Shown: positions 1-8,775, numbered from the stretch's first letter. The stretch: 64,000 nt of DNA from Ignavibacteria bacterium (GCA_015657505.1 JADLKE010000002.1:656674-720673); one strand, 5' to 3'. Translations and numbers: made by a program. Notes: generated from the sequence alone by a model not told the origin.

Positions 1-490
1 GAAAAATAAAATTATCGCTGTTTACCCGGGAACATTCGACCCGGTAACATACGGTCACATGGATATCATCGAGAGGGCATCGCAGCTTTTCGACGAGGTT
101 ATTGTCGCCGTCGCGGTGAACATAAACAAGACTCCCCTCTTCGACGAGAAAGAGCGTAAATATCTTCTTACAAAAGTCTGCGGAAAATACGGCAATGTGA
201 AGATAGACTCGTTCAAAGGGCTTCTTGCGGATTACGCGAAAAAGAAAAAAGCGTCCGTTATCGTGAGAGGATTGCGGGCGGTGTCGGATTTCGAGTATGA
301 ATTCCAGATGTCTCTGACGAACAGGAAACTTGCGCCCGGCATTTCAACGATTTTTCTGATGCCTAACGAAAAATACACTTATTTGAATTCGTCTCTCGTG
401 CGGGAACTATCAAGATTCAACGGCGACATAAAGGATTTCGTGCCCGCAATTGTCAGGAAGAAACTTCTCGAAAAAAGGAATAATCTTTAA
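1..490 (+). CDS. coaD: Phosphopantetheine adenylyltransferase, 5' end at window edge
   Basis: CoaD transfers AMP from ATP to 4'-phosphopantetheine, the penultimate step of coenzyme A synthesis in the cytosol. The frame is open from base 2 and reads [20 protein letters not shown], the family's N-terminal nucleotide-binding motif with its T/HxGH signature; base 1 is a G that could be the last base of the ATG, so probably only two bases are missing. The internal ATG at 59 is not the true start because it would remove the GTFDP motif. Further family motifs are [13 protein letters not shown] and the C-terminal [14 protein letters not shown]. About 162 residues, the normal length. Its stop overlaps by four bases the stop of the convergent gene. 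Identification is secure. Confidence 0.96.
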   Translation, partial: KNKIIAVYPGTFDPVTYGHMDIIERASQLFDEVIVAVAVNINKTPLFDEKERKYLLTKVCGKYGNVKIDSFKGLLADYAKKKKASVIVRGLRAVSDFEYEFQMSLTNRKLAPGISTIFLMPNEKYTYLNSSLVRELSRFNGDIKDFVPAIVRKKLLEKRNNL

Positions 491-966
491 AGGACCTTGC
501 TTAAATCGGTATCCTTGTATTTGTTCTCGGAGAAATATTTGAGAAATTTTTCAAATTCAGTAACATCGAGATATCCGGAAAATACTCCCGTAGTTTCGCC
601 GTTGTAATTAAATTTAATTACCGAGCCGTCGGGATTCAGAACGATATGCGTCGGATAACCCGTCGCTCCGAAAAACTTCGATAACGACGATGCGGTCCAG
701 TCCTTTCCCGAATATGAAATCTTATCGCTTCCGTTCGCGTTCAGTTTCACGTAAATAAAATTGCTGTTAACGTAATTCTTTACAGCGTCTGAGGAATAAA
801 CGGTTTCCATTTTTTTAGACCAGGTGTCGCTTTCCGAATAAATGTTGACGAGAATTTTTTTGCCCTGCGATTTCCCTTTCGAAAGACCGTCGGAGAAACC
901 GGTCTGTGAAAATGCCGCTGCTGAAAAAGCCAGCAGTATAACTAATATTAAAGATTTTGTTTTCAT
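487..966 (-). CDS. Exported thioredoxin-fold protein lacking the CxxC motif
   Basis: A 159-residue protein with a signal peptide (residues 1-20, ending AAAFSQ). The rest resembles the thioredoxin_7/DUF255 group: a strand KKILVNIYS, a helix with KKMETVY, a [11 protein letters not shown] strand and the cis-proline loop [12 protein letters not shown]. Where relatives carry CxxC just before KKM, this protein has D-T-W-S, and there is no other cysteine, so disulfide chemistry is not expected. It may be a binding or chaperone version of the fold. It lies downstream of another thioredoxin-family protein on the same strand (91 bp gap), which could be a functional partner. The fold assignment is good; the function is unknown. 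Confidence 0.75.
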   Translation of the reverse strand: MKTKSLILVILLAFSAAAFSQTGFSDGLSKGKSQGKKILVNIYSESDTWSKKMETVYSSDAVKNYVNSNFIYVKLNANGSDKISYSGKDWTASSLSKFFGATGYPTHIVLNPDGSVIKFNYNGETTGVFSGYLDVTEFEKFLKYFSENKYKDTDLSKVL

Positions 967-1056
967 ATCCTTAATTTGCTTTTTATACCTTAAAACAGCG
1001 TGCTTTGTTCCTTAATATTACTAAACTTTTGCTCAATATATCAATGTAAATGCGAA

Positions 1057-2307
1057 TTACAGGACAAGTTTGTCGATAGTCGAGATTACCTCTTTTTTCA
1101 ATTCTTCGTAATATTTTCCCGTCCCTGGACCCGAAAAACCGGTGTGGATTTTCACGACGTTGTGGTTTTTATCAAGATAAAGCGTCGTTGGATATCCGTT
1201 AAGTTTCTCGATGAACGGAAGAGTTTCCTTTGTGTTCTTTCCGACTTCTCCCGCGTACAGGAAATCGTACTTCGCGTTCAACTGGCTGACGAAACGCTCA
1301 ATTCTTTTTTTCGATTCCTCGAAATCCGCAGACTCGAAACAGAGTCCGATAATTTTTAATCCTTTCGGGCTGTACGTATCGTATAACTCCGTGAACAGTC
1401 TCGTTTCATCCATGCAGTTCGGACACCAGGAACCCATCAGTTGAACGATGACGGGCTTGCCTTTATATTTTTCGTCGGACAGGCTTACACGCTTTCCGTT
1501 TAAATCGGTGAACGTAAAATCAATGACCCCCGCGTCCTTTTTAAGTTTTGTAACGCTGTCGGAAGGAGGAAGTTTAGCCTTTTCATTTTTTACGGCAATC
1601 CATTTGTCCTTCCATTTCGGTCCGCCTATAATAAAACCGTTCTCGAGTTTTCCGTTTATGATGTCGGCTTTGACGAGAAGCGTATGCGTGCCGTCAGCAG
1701 TGGATAAAACGAGTTTTTCACCCGCCACTACGCCGTCAAGGTATCTGTAATCACCGGAGGTTGTGAGTATCGTTCCTGTTATATTTTTTCCTTTCTGCTG
1801 AAATTCCGCTATCATTTTATATTCCGTCGAGTCGCCAGGGTCGCCTGTCATTTCCCACCTTCCGGTTAAATCGGCGGCGGGGTCGGTGCCGTCATATTCA
1901 AATCTTTCCGCTGCCTTAGAATATGCAACGAACGGCATGGAATACTTGCTTCGTGAACCTACGTGATAGTATATCCCTTTAATTGTATCCTTTGAGATTA
2001 CGGATGCTCTTATCTCGTCTTTAAAAACCGGAAGTTTTATGAATACGGAATCATTCTGATAGGATATTTCGGTTACCTGAATTTTTTCATCGGCATTCAT
2101 TATTATGATTTCATCTTTATTGTTTTTGTCTTTACCGTACCTGAACAGGAAAGGCATAGCCGAACTTTTGTCGTTAGTATCAAGCAGAACAATCCCGCGC
2201 CACGTGCCCTGACTCATTTCAATTTTTTGCGTTGAACAGGAAGACAGCAAAACCGCTGTCAGCAAAACCGCTGTCAGCAAAACCGCTATTGGAAATAATT
2301 TTTTCAT
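1057..2307 (-). CDS. TlpA-like thiol-disulfide oxidoreductase lipoprotein
   Basis: A 416-residue lipoprotein: a hydrophobic leader followed by the lipobox LLSSC. Residues about 30-240 form a beta-rich region of the kind seen N-terminal to TlpA domains in Bacteroidota (WRGIVLLDTNDK ... GRWEMTGDPGDS). Residues about 255-416 are a redoxin/TlpA domain with DFTFTDLNGKRVSLSDEKYK, the active site GSWCPNCMDE and the cis-proline loop NGYPTTLYLD. Both active-site cysteines are present, so it probably reduces or isomerises disulfides of exported proteins outside the inner membrane. The leader contains three tandem copies of a 15-bp unit. It lies upstream of the cysteine-less thioredoxin-fold gene. Confidence 0.88.
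   Translation of the reverse strand: MKKLFPIAVLLTAVLLTAVLLSSCSTQKIEMSQGTWRGIVLLDTNDKSSAMPFLFRYGKDKNNKDEIIIMNADEKIQVTEISYQNDSVFIKLPVFKDEIRASVISKDTIKGIYYHVGSRSKYSMPFVAYSKAAERFEYDGTDPAADLTGRWEMTGDPGDSTEYKMIAEFQQKGKNITGTILTTSGDYRYLDGVVAGEKLVLSTADGTHTLLVKADIINGKLENGFIIGGPKWKDKWIAVKNEKAKLPPSDSVTKLKKDAGVIDFTFTDLNGKRVSLSDEKYKGKPVIVQLMGSWCPNCMDETRLFTELYDTYSPKGLKIIGLCFESADFEESKKRIERFVSQLNAKYDFLYAGEVGKNTKETLPFIEKLNGYPTTLYLDKNHNVVKIHTGFSGPGTGKYYEELKKEVISTIDKLVL
2245..2289. repeat. Three tandem 15-bp units inside a signal peptide
   Basis: The unit CAGCAAAACCGCTGT occurs three times head to tail; the third copy differs by one base (G to A). On the coding strand each unit adds five residues (LTAVL register) to the hydrophobic core of the signal peptide of the TlpA-like lipoprotein. 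Because 15 is a multiple of three, changes in copy number would lengthen or shorten the signal peptide without shifting the frame. Confidence 0.9.
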
Positions 2308-2629
2308 ATCATATTATTTTATAAAAATTATATTAAATCAAATTCAATCTCTACTCAATTATGCAGTAAATAAATTTCCAATGTGAATAATTTGCGGTTC
2401 CGATTATTCGATATTTAAGTAACGTTTGTTTCCGAAGGAAACATACGATTTCCCACTGCATTATAAAAACATCCGGAAACGGCATTTTGGTCTGGAATAA
2501 TTTTTGCTTTATTAACTTTGTTTTCCGGCTACCCTTACAGTAAATTCCACGCCCCTAATCAGGGGCGTTTTCTTTTCTTAATGAATTATTTTTATACTCC
2601 AAAACAACTAAATTGCATAAAATTTTTAT
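2308..2629 (+). ncRNA. Candidate structured transcript or leader in a 322-bp gap
   Basis: No gene is visible in this gap. It contains an 11-bp hairpin with one mismatch and a GAA loop at 2423-2447 (CGTTTGTTTCC paired with GGAAACATACG), a TAnnTTTG element (TAACTTTG, 2513-2520) preceded by TTTG at 2486-2489, and a rightward intrinsic terminator at 2550-2576. No rightward gene precedes the terminator, so it must end a noncoding RNA or act as an attenuator in the leader of the downstream lipocalin-like gene. Boundaries are guesses and no known RNA family was recognised. Confidence 0.35.
2550..2576 (+). terminator. Intrinsic terminator without an upstream rightward gene
   Basis: A perfect 7-bp stem (CGCCCCT, loop AATC, AGGGGCG) is followed by TTTTCTTTT. 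The orientation is rightward while the neighbouring gene on the left is leftward, so it closes a transcript that starts in the intergenic region. Confidence 0.7.
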
Positions 2630-3040
2630 ATGAGAATAACATTATTAGCAGCGTTTTTATTTTTACTTTCGATAATATCGGGATTCGCTCAGGATTCTAA
2701 AAATTCGGATTTGATAAAAGTATGGGGCATTGACGAATTTATAGAGAACGGGAAAAAGTTCGCTGACGAGGAAATGCTTGAAATTGTAGTCGACTTCCGC
2801 GCTGACGGCAGTTACAGTTACTGGGAGGAAAATGAAATAATGGACGGAATCTGGGAATTGAGCGAAGACGGCGGGACGATATATTTTGACAAAGGCACGC
2901 AGGACGAAATGGTATGGAGCATAACGGGTCTCAGCGCGGACAGGCTCGAAGTGAAATGCAATTACGGCGGAAGCAAATACAGGTACGTGTTCAAGCCGAA
3001 AGTCAGCAAAGGCAGCAACGATACCGAATTAACCCAATAG
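2630..3040 (+). CDS. Small exported lipocalin-like protein
   Basis: A 136-residue protein with a signal peptide (about residues 1-20, cleavage near SGFAQ). The mature part alternates beta strands and turns (VVDFRADGSYSYWEEN, GIWELSEDGGTIYFDKG, DRLEVKCNYGGSKYRYVF), the pattern of the short lipocalin-like/DUF4488-type proteins common in Bacteroidota, which are outer-envelope proteins of mostly unknown ligand. There is no clear Shine-Dalgarno before the ATG. It may be transcribed through the structured leader at 2308-2629. It ends 27 bp from the convergent T9SS gene. The fold is inferred from pattern only. Confidence 0.65.
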   Translation: MRITLLAAFLFLLSIISGFAQDSKNSDLIKVWGIDEFIENGKKFADEEMLEIVVDFRADGSYSYWEENEIMDGIWELSEDGGTIYFDKGTQDEMVWSITGLSADRLEVKCNYGGSKYRYVFKPKVSKGSNDTELTQ

Positions 3041-3067
3041 TTTCCTGATCGCTTTAAGATAACCGTC

Positions 3068-5605
3068 TCATTTTATGAGAACCATCTTTTTAATATCCGT
3101 GAATTTATCCGTTTCAAGACGGTAAAAGTAAACGCCGCTGGCAAACCGTGAGCCCTCGAAAATCACAACGTTTAGACCGGGATTATGATACTGATTTACG
3201 AGTGTTGCGACATTTCTTCCGAGAATGTCATAAACGCTGAGTTTAACATTAGTCGCGAAGTTCAGTTGATATGTTATTCTTGTTACCGCGTTGAACGGAT
3301 TCGGATAATTCTGGTACAGCAGGTAGGTTTCCGGTATGAACGGTATCACCTGATTGTGGTTAATCGACTCATAAAATGATTCCACATAATCGCTGTATTC
3401 TTTTAGTTTCGTTACCGCATTAAGATTATTGGCGCCCCTTTTTATCATCTGCGCCATCACGATTGTCTGCGTATCTCCCTGATACATTTGAAGTTTTCCG
3501 CTGCCTGTATTCATGAAAAATCTTCTGTCGCCCGGAGGGCTTATTACAACATTTCCCGTAGTGTCACCGCCGCAATTATGAATCACGCCTTTTGCTTCTG
3601 TCCAGCCCGAATTTGTTTCGGGATCGCCGGAGAAAGTATACTTCGTTCGAACAGGAGGGCTCTTGCTTGCGTCAAGCCACGGGGAGCCGTCGGATTTTAA
3701 ACCCTGTAAATATTTAAAAACCAAACCCGGAAGCCCGGGTTCCTTCTCGCAGGTATAAGAAATATTTTTATTATGATAACAAAAAGAAGACATTCCTAAA
3801 GTTTCAGGCGGCTGAATGCTTTTGATTACGGGCGTTTGCAGAAATTTAAATCCGACTGCGGGAGGATTTATTCCGTATGACGGCGATTGACCCGTCCCGT
3901 CAACATTGTCGGAATTGTAGCAGAACGTCAAATTTCTGGGAACATCACAGCCTAAAAAATCATCACTTGCATCGCCGAGATCGGCGTCGGTGAAGAAACA
4001 AAAATGAACGCTGTCCCAAATCGAATTGCTCTTATTTATAATGTTGTATTTCAGGAACTGAACATCGGCAAGAGAATCGCTTTCATAAGACCAGGCAGTA
4101 AGTATCATATCCGCGTAGAGAGGCTGGGTTCCGCCCGGAAGTCCTTCGCTCTGATTGTGGGTATAGGAGTATCCGTCTGTCATCGCAAGAAATAAGGTCT
4201 GGTAAGCGTTTTTAACTCCCGGCGTATCTATAATCGGCTCATAAATTCCGTTGTTGTTCACGTCGACATACGGCGCGCCGTACGGGACCATCTTATCCCA
4301 GTTCGACCACGATATGCTGTTTGAATAATTATCGCCCTTCTTAACGCTGTATACCATGAAGTAAGGATACTTCACCGGAATTTCGTTATTCATCGAACCG
4401 AGTATAAATTCTCCGCTGTATGACGCGCTTGCGGTTCTCAACTGACCGTTGAATTTCGCGGCAATGGAAAGTCCCTGAGTGAATACGGCGAACTTGTTCG
4501 AGTCCTTCGGCCAGCTGAATCCCGGCGTATTGCTGGTGCGGAGATCCTGATTGAAGATGCCTGTATTTTGTACGAAAGTTCTTATCTTCTTCGTCTCAAA
4601 ACTTGTCTGATACCTATATGACGCCCCTTCAAGGTCAACGGGCTTTATGCACTTGTACACACGCCCGCCGCCTGTTACTCCGTACGACATAAGAACATTC
4701 GAAAAAATTGACGTGAACTCTTCGTTAATTCCCGAAGGAACGATATTCCAGTTTAATCCGTTGTCTTCCGACCTGAGAATAATTCCGTTTTCTCCGCAGG
4801 CATATAGGACGTATGATGAATAATATGATTTATAAACGGCCCTTATGTCATTCAGGCGCGTTTTCACGGGTGTTATCGATTCCGTCCAGGTGCTTCCTTG
4901 ATTCGTGGTTCTTATTATTTTCCCGTAATCGCCCGCGCATATTATCGTGTTGGTATCGATAATGCACGTCGAATTGAGGTTAACCTGAATGGGAGCCGAG
5001 CAGTCGGTAATCATGATGCTATTCGGACTGTTATAATGAATCTTTGCTTTCAGCACAGTTCCGTTATCTCCGCAAAAATAAAAATATGAATAATATCCCC
5101 TTGAGTAGTAATTGATACATCTGAGGTTTTTTGTCGTATTGGACCCTACCGTCCACCAGGTTGACCCATCGTCCGATGATGCAATTATGCATCCGCCGGT
5201 TCCGGCGGCAATAAAATTCGTATACGAGTAAGGGACAATTGAACTAAGGTCACTATTTACTCCCGTAATAAATTCGAACCAATTCGAACCGGAGTTTAAT
5301 CCTTTCAGAATTCTCCCCCCCGAACATGCGATGTACATCGTATACGCGTCGTACCTGTACATTATTTTGTTCAGGTTATATGAAAAGCCGGTTTGAATTT
5401 TTTTCCACGTTACGCCGTCGTCGGTTGACATAATCAAAAGTCCGTTATCCCCGGCGGCAAGAACTGAATTGTTCATGTAATTGACGGAATTTAATCGTGT
5501 TCCGTAATTTTCTGATACGGGATAGTAAGTATTGAAATTCATCTGAGGAAAAGCGGAACCGCAGAGCAAAACGAAAGACAGCAACAAGAAAATTGGCTTC
5601 TTCAT
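3068..5605 (-). CDS. T9SS-secreted protein with YCF48/BNR-like repeats
   Basis: An 845-residue exported protein. The signal peptide is about residues 1-20 (LCGSAFPQ). Residues about 25-330 hold beta-propeller repeats of the YCF48/photosystem-stability-factor type, each with an xxSxDxGxTW-like turn (STDDGVTWKKI, SSDDGSTWWTV, TTNQGSTWTES, SEDNGLNWNIV). A long middle region follows, typical of Ignavibacteria surface proteins, with no family I recognise. The last 80 residues are a type A sorting domain: YQNYPNPFNAVTRITYQL, VYDILGRNVATLVN, FASGVYFYRLET, KKMVLIK. The protein is therefore probably exported by Sec, crosses the outer membrane through the type IX system and is released or anchored after removal of the sorting domain. 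The substrate or partner is unknown. Confidence 0.88.
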   Translation of the reverse strand: MKKPIFLLLSFVLLCGSAFPQMNFNTYYPVSENYGTRLNSVNYMNNSVLAAGDNGLLIMSTDDGVTWKKIQTGFSYNLNKIMYRYDAYTMYIACSGGRILKGLNSGSNWFEFITGVNSDLSSIVPYSYTNFIAAGTGGCIIASSDDGSTWWTVGSNTTKNLRCINYYSRGYYSYFYFCGDNGTVLKAKIHYNSPNSIMITDCSAPIQVNLNSTCIIDTNTIICAGDYGKIIRTTNQGSTWTESITPVKTRLNDIRAVYKSYYSSYVLYACGENGIILRSEDNGLNWNIVPSGINEEFTSIFSNVLMSYGVTGGGRVYKCIKPVDLEGASYRYQTSFETKKIRTFVQNTGIFNQDLRTSNTPGFSWPKDSNKFAVFTQGLSIAAKFNGQLRTASASYSGEFILGSMNNEIPVKYPYFMVYSVKKGDNYSNSISWSNWDKMVPYGAPYVDVNNNGIYEPIIDTPGVKNAYQTLFLAMTDGYSYTHNQSEGLPGGTQPLYADMILTAWSYESDSLADVQFLKYNIINKSNSIWDSVHFCFFTDADLGDASDDFLGCDVPRNLTFCYNSDNVDGTGQSPSYGINPPAVGFKFLQTPVIKSIQPPETLGMSSFCYHNKNISYTCEKEPGLPGLVFKYLQGLKSDGSPWLDASKSPPVRTKYTFSGDPETNSGWTEAKGVIHNCGGDTTGNVVISPPGDRRFFMNTGSGKLQMYQGDTQTIVMAQMIKRGANNLNAVTKLKEYSDYVESFYESINHNQVIPFIPETYLLYQNYPNPFNAVTRITYQLNFATNVKLSVYDILGRNVATLVNQYHNPGLNVVIFEGSRFASGVYFYRLETDKFTDIKKMVLIK

Positions 5606-5780
5606 ATTACGGGATTTTTTCTTAATATAAAAACTTTATTAACAACATTAAAGAGACAACTCGGTGTAAATCGCGAAAGCAGGTCGGTGAACAATTATAT
5701 CTCTATTCTTTTTTGAATAAATTGGTTAATTTATTAATTCAATCAGCATTCTTTAAAATCAAAACAGAGGAATAGAAACA

Positions 5781-7502
5781 ATGCCGAATCACACCCCTTT
5801 CATGAAACCTTACGAAGAGGAAGTCAAATCATTTTCATGGGAAATCTCAAAAAAAGAACTTGGTTACAAAGACGGCGATATCATTAATATCGGCGAATAC
5901 TGCTCCGACCGCATCTGCAGGATGGGCAAATCCGAAAAATTGGCGCTTATATGGGAAGGATTTACGGGCGAGGAAAAGCGTTACACTTTCAACGACCTTC
6001 GTCAACTGACGAATTCAATCGCAAAATTTCTAAGGGACGATCTCGGCATAAAACCGGGAGATAGAGTATGCCTGTTCATGGACAAGGTTCCAGAACTTTA
6101 CATTGGTTTTTTAGGCGTGCTGAAAATGGGCGCAATCGTTCAGCCGCTCTTTTCCGCTTTCGGTCCCGAATCGCTTCTGACAAGACTTCAGGACGCGACA
6201 ACGACGGCTATCTTCACGCAGAAGAAACACCTGCCTAAAGTGAGGAACATCTTAAAAGACCTTCCGGCGCTGAAACATATAATTGTAGTCGATGACGACG
6301 GAGCGAAACCGCTCAAGGAGCACGAGGTCGCTTTTAATATGGATAAGGTTGAGCGTGTGGATTCATTCGACGTTTATCCTTCTACAGCGGAAACACCGTC
6401 CGTGCTTCATTATACTTCCGGAACGACGGGCAAGCCGAAAGGCGCGCAGCACGTTCACTATTCTCTGATTTCGCAGTACATTACGGCGAAGTACGTACTC
6501 GACATTCGTGATGACGATATTTACTGGTGCACTGCCGACCCGGGATGGGTGACGGGCACTTCTTACGGAATTATCGGAGCGTGGTCGAACGGCACGACGC
6601 AATGCGTGATGGACGCGGGTTTCAAGGCGGAGACTTGGTACAAGTTCATAGCGAAACATAAAATCACGGTATGGTATTCGGCTCCCACGGCGATACGCGC
6701 CCTTATGAAAGAAGGCACGGAAGTCGTGAAGAAATTCGATTTGTCTTCGTTAAGACATCTCGCGAGCGTGGGCGAGCCGCTTAACGCCGAAGCGGTTATC
6801 TGGTCTCAGGAAGCGTTCGGAATGATGTTCCACGACACGTTCTGGCAGACCGAAACGGGATGCATAGTCGTCTCGAACTATCCCGGAATGAAAATCAAAC
6901 CCGGCTCGATGGGAAAACCGTTCCCCGGCATAGAAGCAACCGTCGTTGATTTGAAAACATTCCAGCCGATTGAAAGAAAAGGTATAGTTGGAATGATAGC
7001 GCTGAAACCGGGATGGCCTTCGATGATAAGAACTTACTGGAACAACGAAGTCACGTACAAGAGCAAATTCCAGAACGGCTGGTATCTTTGCGGCGACAGG
7101 GCAAGCATCGATGAAGAGGGATATTTCTGGTTTGTCGGGCGCGACGACGACGTCATAAACACGGGCGGACACCTAGTAGGACCGTTCGAAATCGAATCGG
7201 CACTTCTTGAACATCCGGCTGTGGCGGAATCGGCTGCAATCGGAAAACCCGACCCGATTAACATGGAAGTTGTGAAGGCGTTCATTACACTTAAACCCGG
7301 ATACAATCAGGACAAAATGCTTGAACTCGAGATAATGAACTTCGTACGCAAGAAACTTTCGGCTCTGGCGATGCCGCAGGAAATTGAATTCGTGGATTCG
7401 CTTCCGAAAACAAGAAGCGGAAAAATAATGAGACGCGTTTTGAGAGCGAAGGAATGGGGCGAGGATATCGGCGACATTTCGACGCTGGAAAATGATATGT
7501 GA
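5781..7502 (+). CDS. acsA: AMP-forming acetyl/acyl-CoA synthetase, short AcsA type
   Basis: An ANL-family adenylating enzyme of 573 residues, matching the short AcsA form found in Bacillus rather than the roughly 650-residue Acs. It converts a short carboxylic acid (probably acetate), ATP and CoA to acyl-CoA. The phosphate-binding loop TSGTTGKPKG is at 212-221, the AcsA hallmark CTADPGWVTGTSYGI at 250-264, the FWQTETG motif in the middle, and the catalytic lysine in KTRSGKIMRR (Lys548) near the C-terminus. A purine-rich AGAGGAA precedes the ATG. It is followed at 200 bp by an acyl carrier protein gene and then an oxoamine synthase, so an alternative role in charging the carrier protein is possible; the sequence alone does not decide the acceptor. 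Confidence 0.9.
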   Translation: MPNHTPFMKPYEEEVKSFSWEISKKELGYKDGDIINIGEYCSDRICRMGKSEKLALIWEGFTGEEKRYTFNDLRQLTNSIAKFLRDDLGIKPGDRVCLFMDKVPELYIGFLGVLKMGAIVQPLFSAFGPESLLTRLQDATTTAIFTQKKHLPKVRNILKDLPALKHIIVVDDDGAKPLKEHEVAFNMDKVERVDSFDVYPSTAETPSVLHYTSGTTGKPKGAQHVHYSLISQYITAKYVLDIRDDDIYWCTADPGWVTGTSYGIIGAWSNGTTQCVMDAGFKAETWYKFIAKHKITVWYSAPTAIRALMKEGTEVVKKFDLSSLRHLASVGEPLNAEAVIWSQEAFGMMFHDTFWQTETGCIVVSNYPGMKIKPGSMGKPFPGIEATVVDLKTFQPIERKGIVGMIALKPGWPSMIRTYWNNEVTYKSKFQNGWYLCGDRASIDEEGYFWFVGRDDDVINTGGHLVGPFEIESALLEHPAVAESAAIGKPDPINMEVVKAFITLKPGYNQDKMLELEIMNFVRKKLSALAMPQEIEFVDSLPKTRSGKIMRRVLRAKEWGEDIGDISTLENDM

Positions 7503-7504
7503 TT

Positions 7505-7572
7505 TACAATTAGCAATTAACAATTAGCAATTAACAATTAGAGCAAGTAGTTAGTAGTTAGTAATTAGAATT
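7505..7572. repeat. TTAGTAR/CAATTAR heptamer-type repeat block
   Basis: Directly after the acsA stop codon comes a run of near-7-bp units: CAATTAGCAATTAA repeated, then TAGTTAG/TAGTAAT units. The same degenerate repeat occurs at eight other places in the window, usually touching a gene end. Confidence 0.85.
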
Positions 7573-7702
7573 CGGCGGATTTCGGTTTATCATCCCCGCA
7601 TAATCTTAGCGAGAATCATATAAAGAATCCTGAATCACGAATAAGATAATTCAAAGAAATAATAAAAAATACAATTTTAAAATTTAATCAAACGGAGTTA
7701 AA

Positions 7703-7957
7703 ATGGCAGAATCAGTAAAAGACATCGTCCTCGAATACGTAAAGAACGAATATCTTGAAGAAGGCGATGACAGGGAAATAACATACGATACGCCGATTAT
7801 TTCGGGCGGAATCGTTGACTCTTTCTCAATGGTTTCATTGAAAGTATTTCTTGAAACAAAATACAACATCTCAATTCCAGACGCGAAGGCATCGCCCGAA
7901 GCGTTCGACAGCGTGAACAACATTATAACGTTGTTGAAGGAATTCGGTGTCCAATAG
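7703..7957 (+). CDS. Stand-alone acyl carrier protein
   Basis: An 84-residue acidic phosphopantetheine-binding protein. GGIVDSFSMVSL carries the D-S-F motif whose serine receives 4'-phosphopantetheine; the four-helix carrier pattern is complete (VKDIVLEYVKNEYL, then the DSFSMVSLKVFLETKY helix, then NNIITLLKEF). It is not next to fatty-acid synthesis genes (fabF, fabG) and is more likely a dedicated pathway carrier than the housekeeping AcpP. CGGAG sits at a good distance before the ATG. Between an acyl-CoA synthetase and a Kbl-like synthase, a role presenting an acyl group to the synthase is plausible, by analogy with the ACP-dependent serine palmitoyltransferases of Zymomonas and Caulobacter. 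Confidence 0.88.
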   Translation: MAESVKDIVLEYVKNEYLEEGDDREITYDTPIISGGIVDSFSMVSLKVFLETKYNISIPDAKASPEAFDSVNNIITLLKEFGVQ

Positions 7958-7964
7958 ATTGATG

Positions 7965-8070
7965 GCACACAGAAAGAACGGATTGAACGGATAAAAACGG
8001 ATTAGAGCATTTTCTATTTAGATAGGACACAGAAAGAACGAATTGAGCGGATAAGAGCGGATAGAGCAAA
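7965..8070 (+). repeat. Two direct copies of a GxxExxY-associated repeat
   Basis: Copies at about 7965-8003 and 8025-8066 share ACACAGAAAGAACG followed by ATTGA(A/G)CGGATAA and further CGGAT units. They lie upstream of the GxxExxY gene; inverted copies lie downstream at 8641-8726, and a related three-copy block is at 25764-25917. Confidence 0.85.
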
Positions 8071-8146
8071 GACAGAATTTTTGATTTTCTTTTGATTAAG
8101 GAGTAAAATTTTAAACACTTTATTGAACTTTGAATCTGATTCAGAA

Positions 8147-8566
8147 ATGGATACAGATATTACAATTGAAAGTTTATATAAAGAGAAAACCGAGAGTATT
8201 ATTGCGGGATTTTTTAAAGTTTACAACTCACTCGGATTCGGATTTCTTGAAAAGGAGTACGAGAATGCTTTGAGGATTGAATTAAAAGATAGAGGACATT
8301 CTGTTCAAATGCAGTTTCCTATTACTGTTTACTACGAGAATCACAGTGTAGGACATTATTTCGCTGATTTGCTTGTTGACGACAAAATAATTCTTGAAAT
8401 CAAGACAGTAGAAACTCTGATTAACGAGCACGAATGCCAGTTGATAAATTATCTGAAGGCAACAGAGTATGAAATCGGCCTCCTTTTGAATTTCGGTAAG
8501 AAGCCCGAAATCAAAAGAAAAATTTATACAAACAATTTAAAGAAAAATTTACATATACATAAATAA
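8147..8566 (+). CDS. GxxExxY family protein, PD-(D/E)XK-like
   Basis: A 139-residue protein from the ATG at 8147; an in-frame TTG at 8123 would add eight residues but the family normally begins near this ATG. The signature G-F-L-E-K-E-Y (GxxExxY) is present, followed by YFADLLVDDKIILEIKTVE, which has the D...ExK arrangement of a PD-(D/E)XK nuclease-like core, and NYLKATEYEIGLLLNFG at the end. The family's function is not established. The gene is AT-rich relative to its neighbours and is enclosed by inverted copies of a short repeat, which suggests a mobile or repeat-dispersing unit inserted between the ACP and oxoamine-synthase genes. Family assignment is confident; nuclease activity is inferred. 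Confidence 0.9.
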   Translation: MDTDITIESLYKEKTESIIAGFFKVYNSLGFGFLEKEYENALRIELKDRGHSVQMQFPITVYYENHSVGHYFADLLVDDKIILEIKTVETLINEHECQLINYLKATEYEIGLLLNFGKKPEIKRKIYTNNLKKNLHIHK

Positions 8567-8640
8567 TTAATATTTCACCGGTTCTTTAAAAAATTCGGAG
8601 CAAAATAAATCAACATAGAATAAAAAGTTTTATCAGTGGA

Positions 8641-8726
8641 AATCTGTTCAATCCGCTCTTTCTGTGTGGAATTATAGGAAGATAAAATCTGTGTGCATCT
8701 GTTCAATCCGCTCTTTCTGTGTGGAA
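8641..8726 (-). repeat. Two inverted copies of the GxxExxY-associated repeat
   Basis: AATCTGTTCAATCCGCTCTT and the following TCTGTGTGG occur at 8641-8669 and again at about 8696-8725, the reverse complement of the units at 7965-8070. The GxxExxY gene lies between the two opposed sets. Confidence 0.85.
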
Positions 8727-8775
8727 TGAAATAAAATAGTAAGAAATCATAAAATATTAACGGAGGTTCTTTTTA

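Noticed and set aside
2308-2629. 6S RNA
   Set aside because: The gap has hairpins and a terminator, but I could not recognise the 6S closing stem and central bubble.
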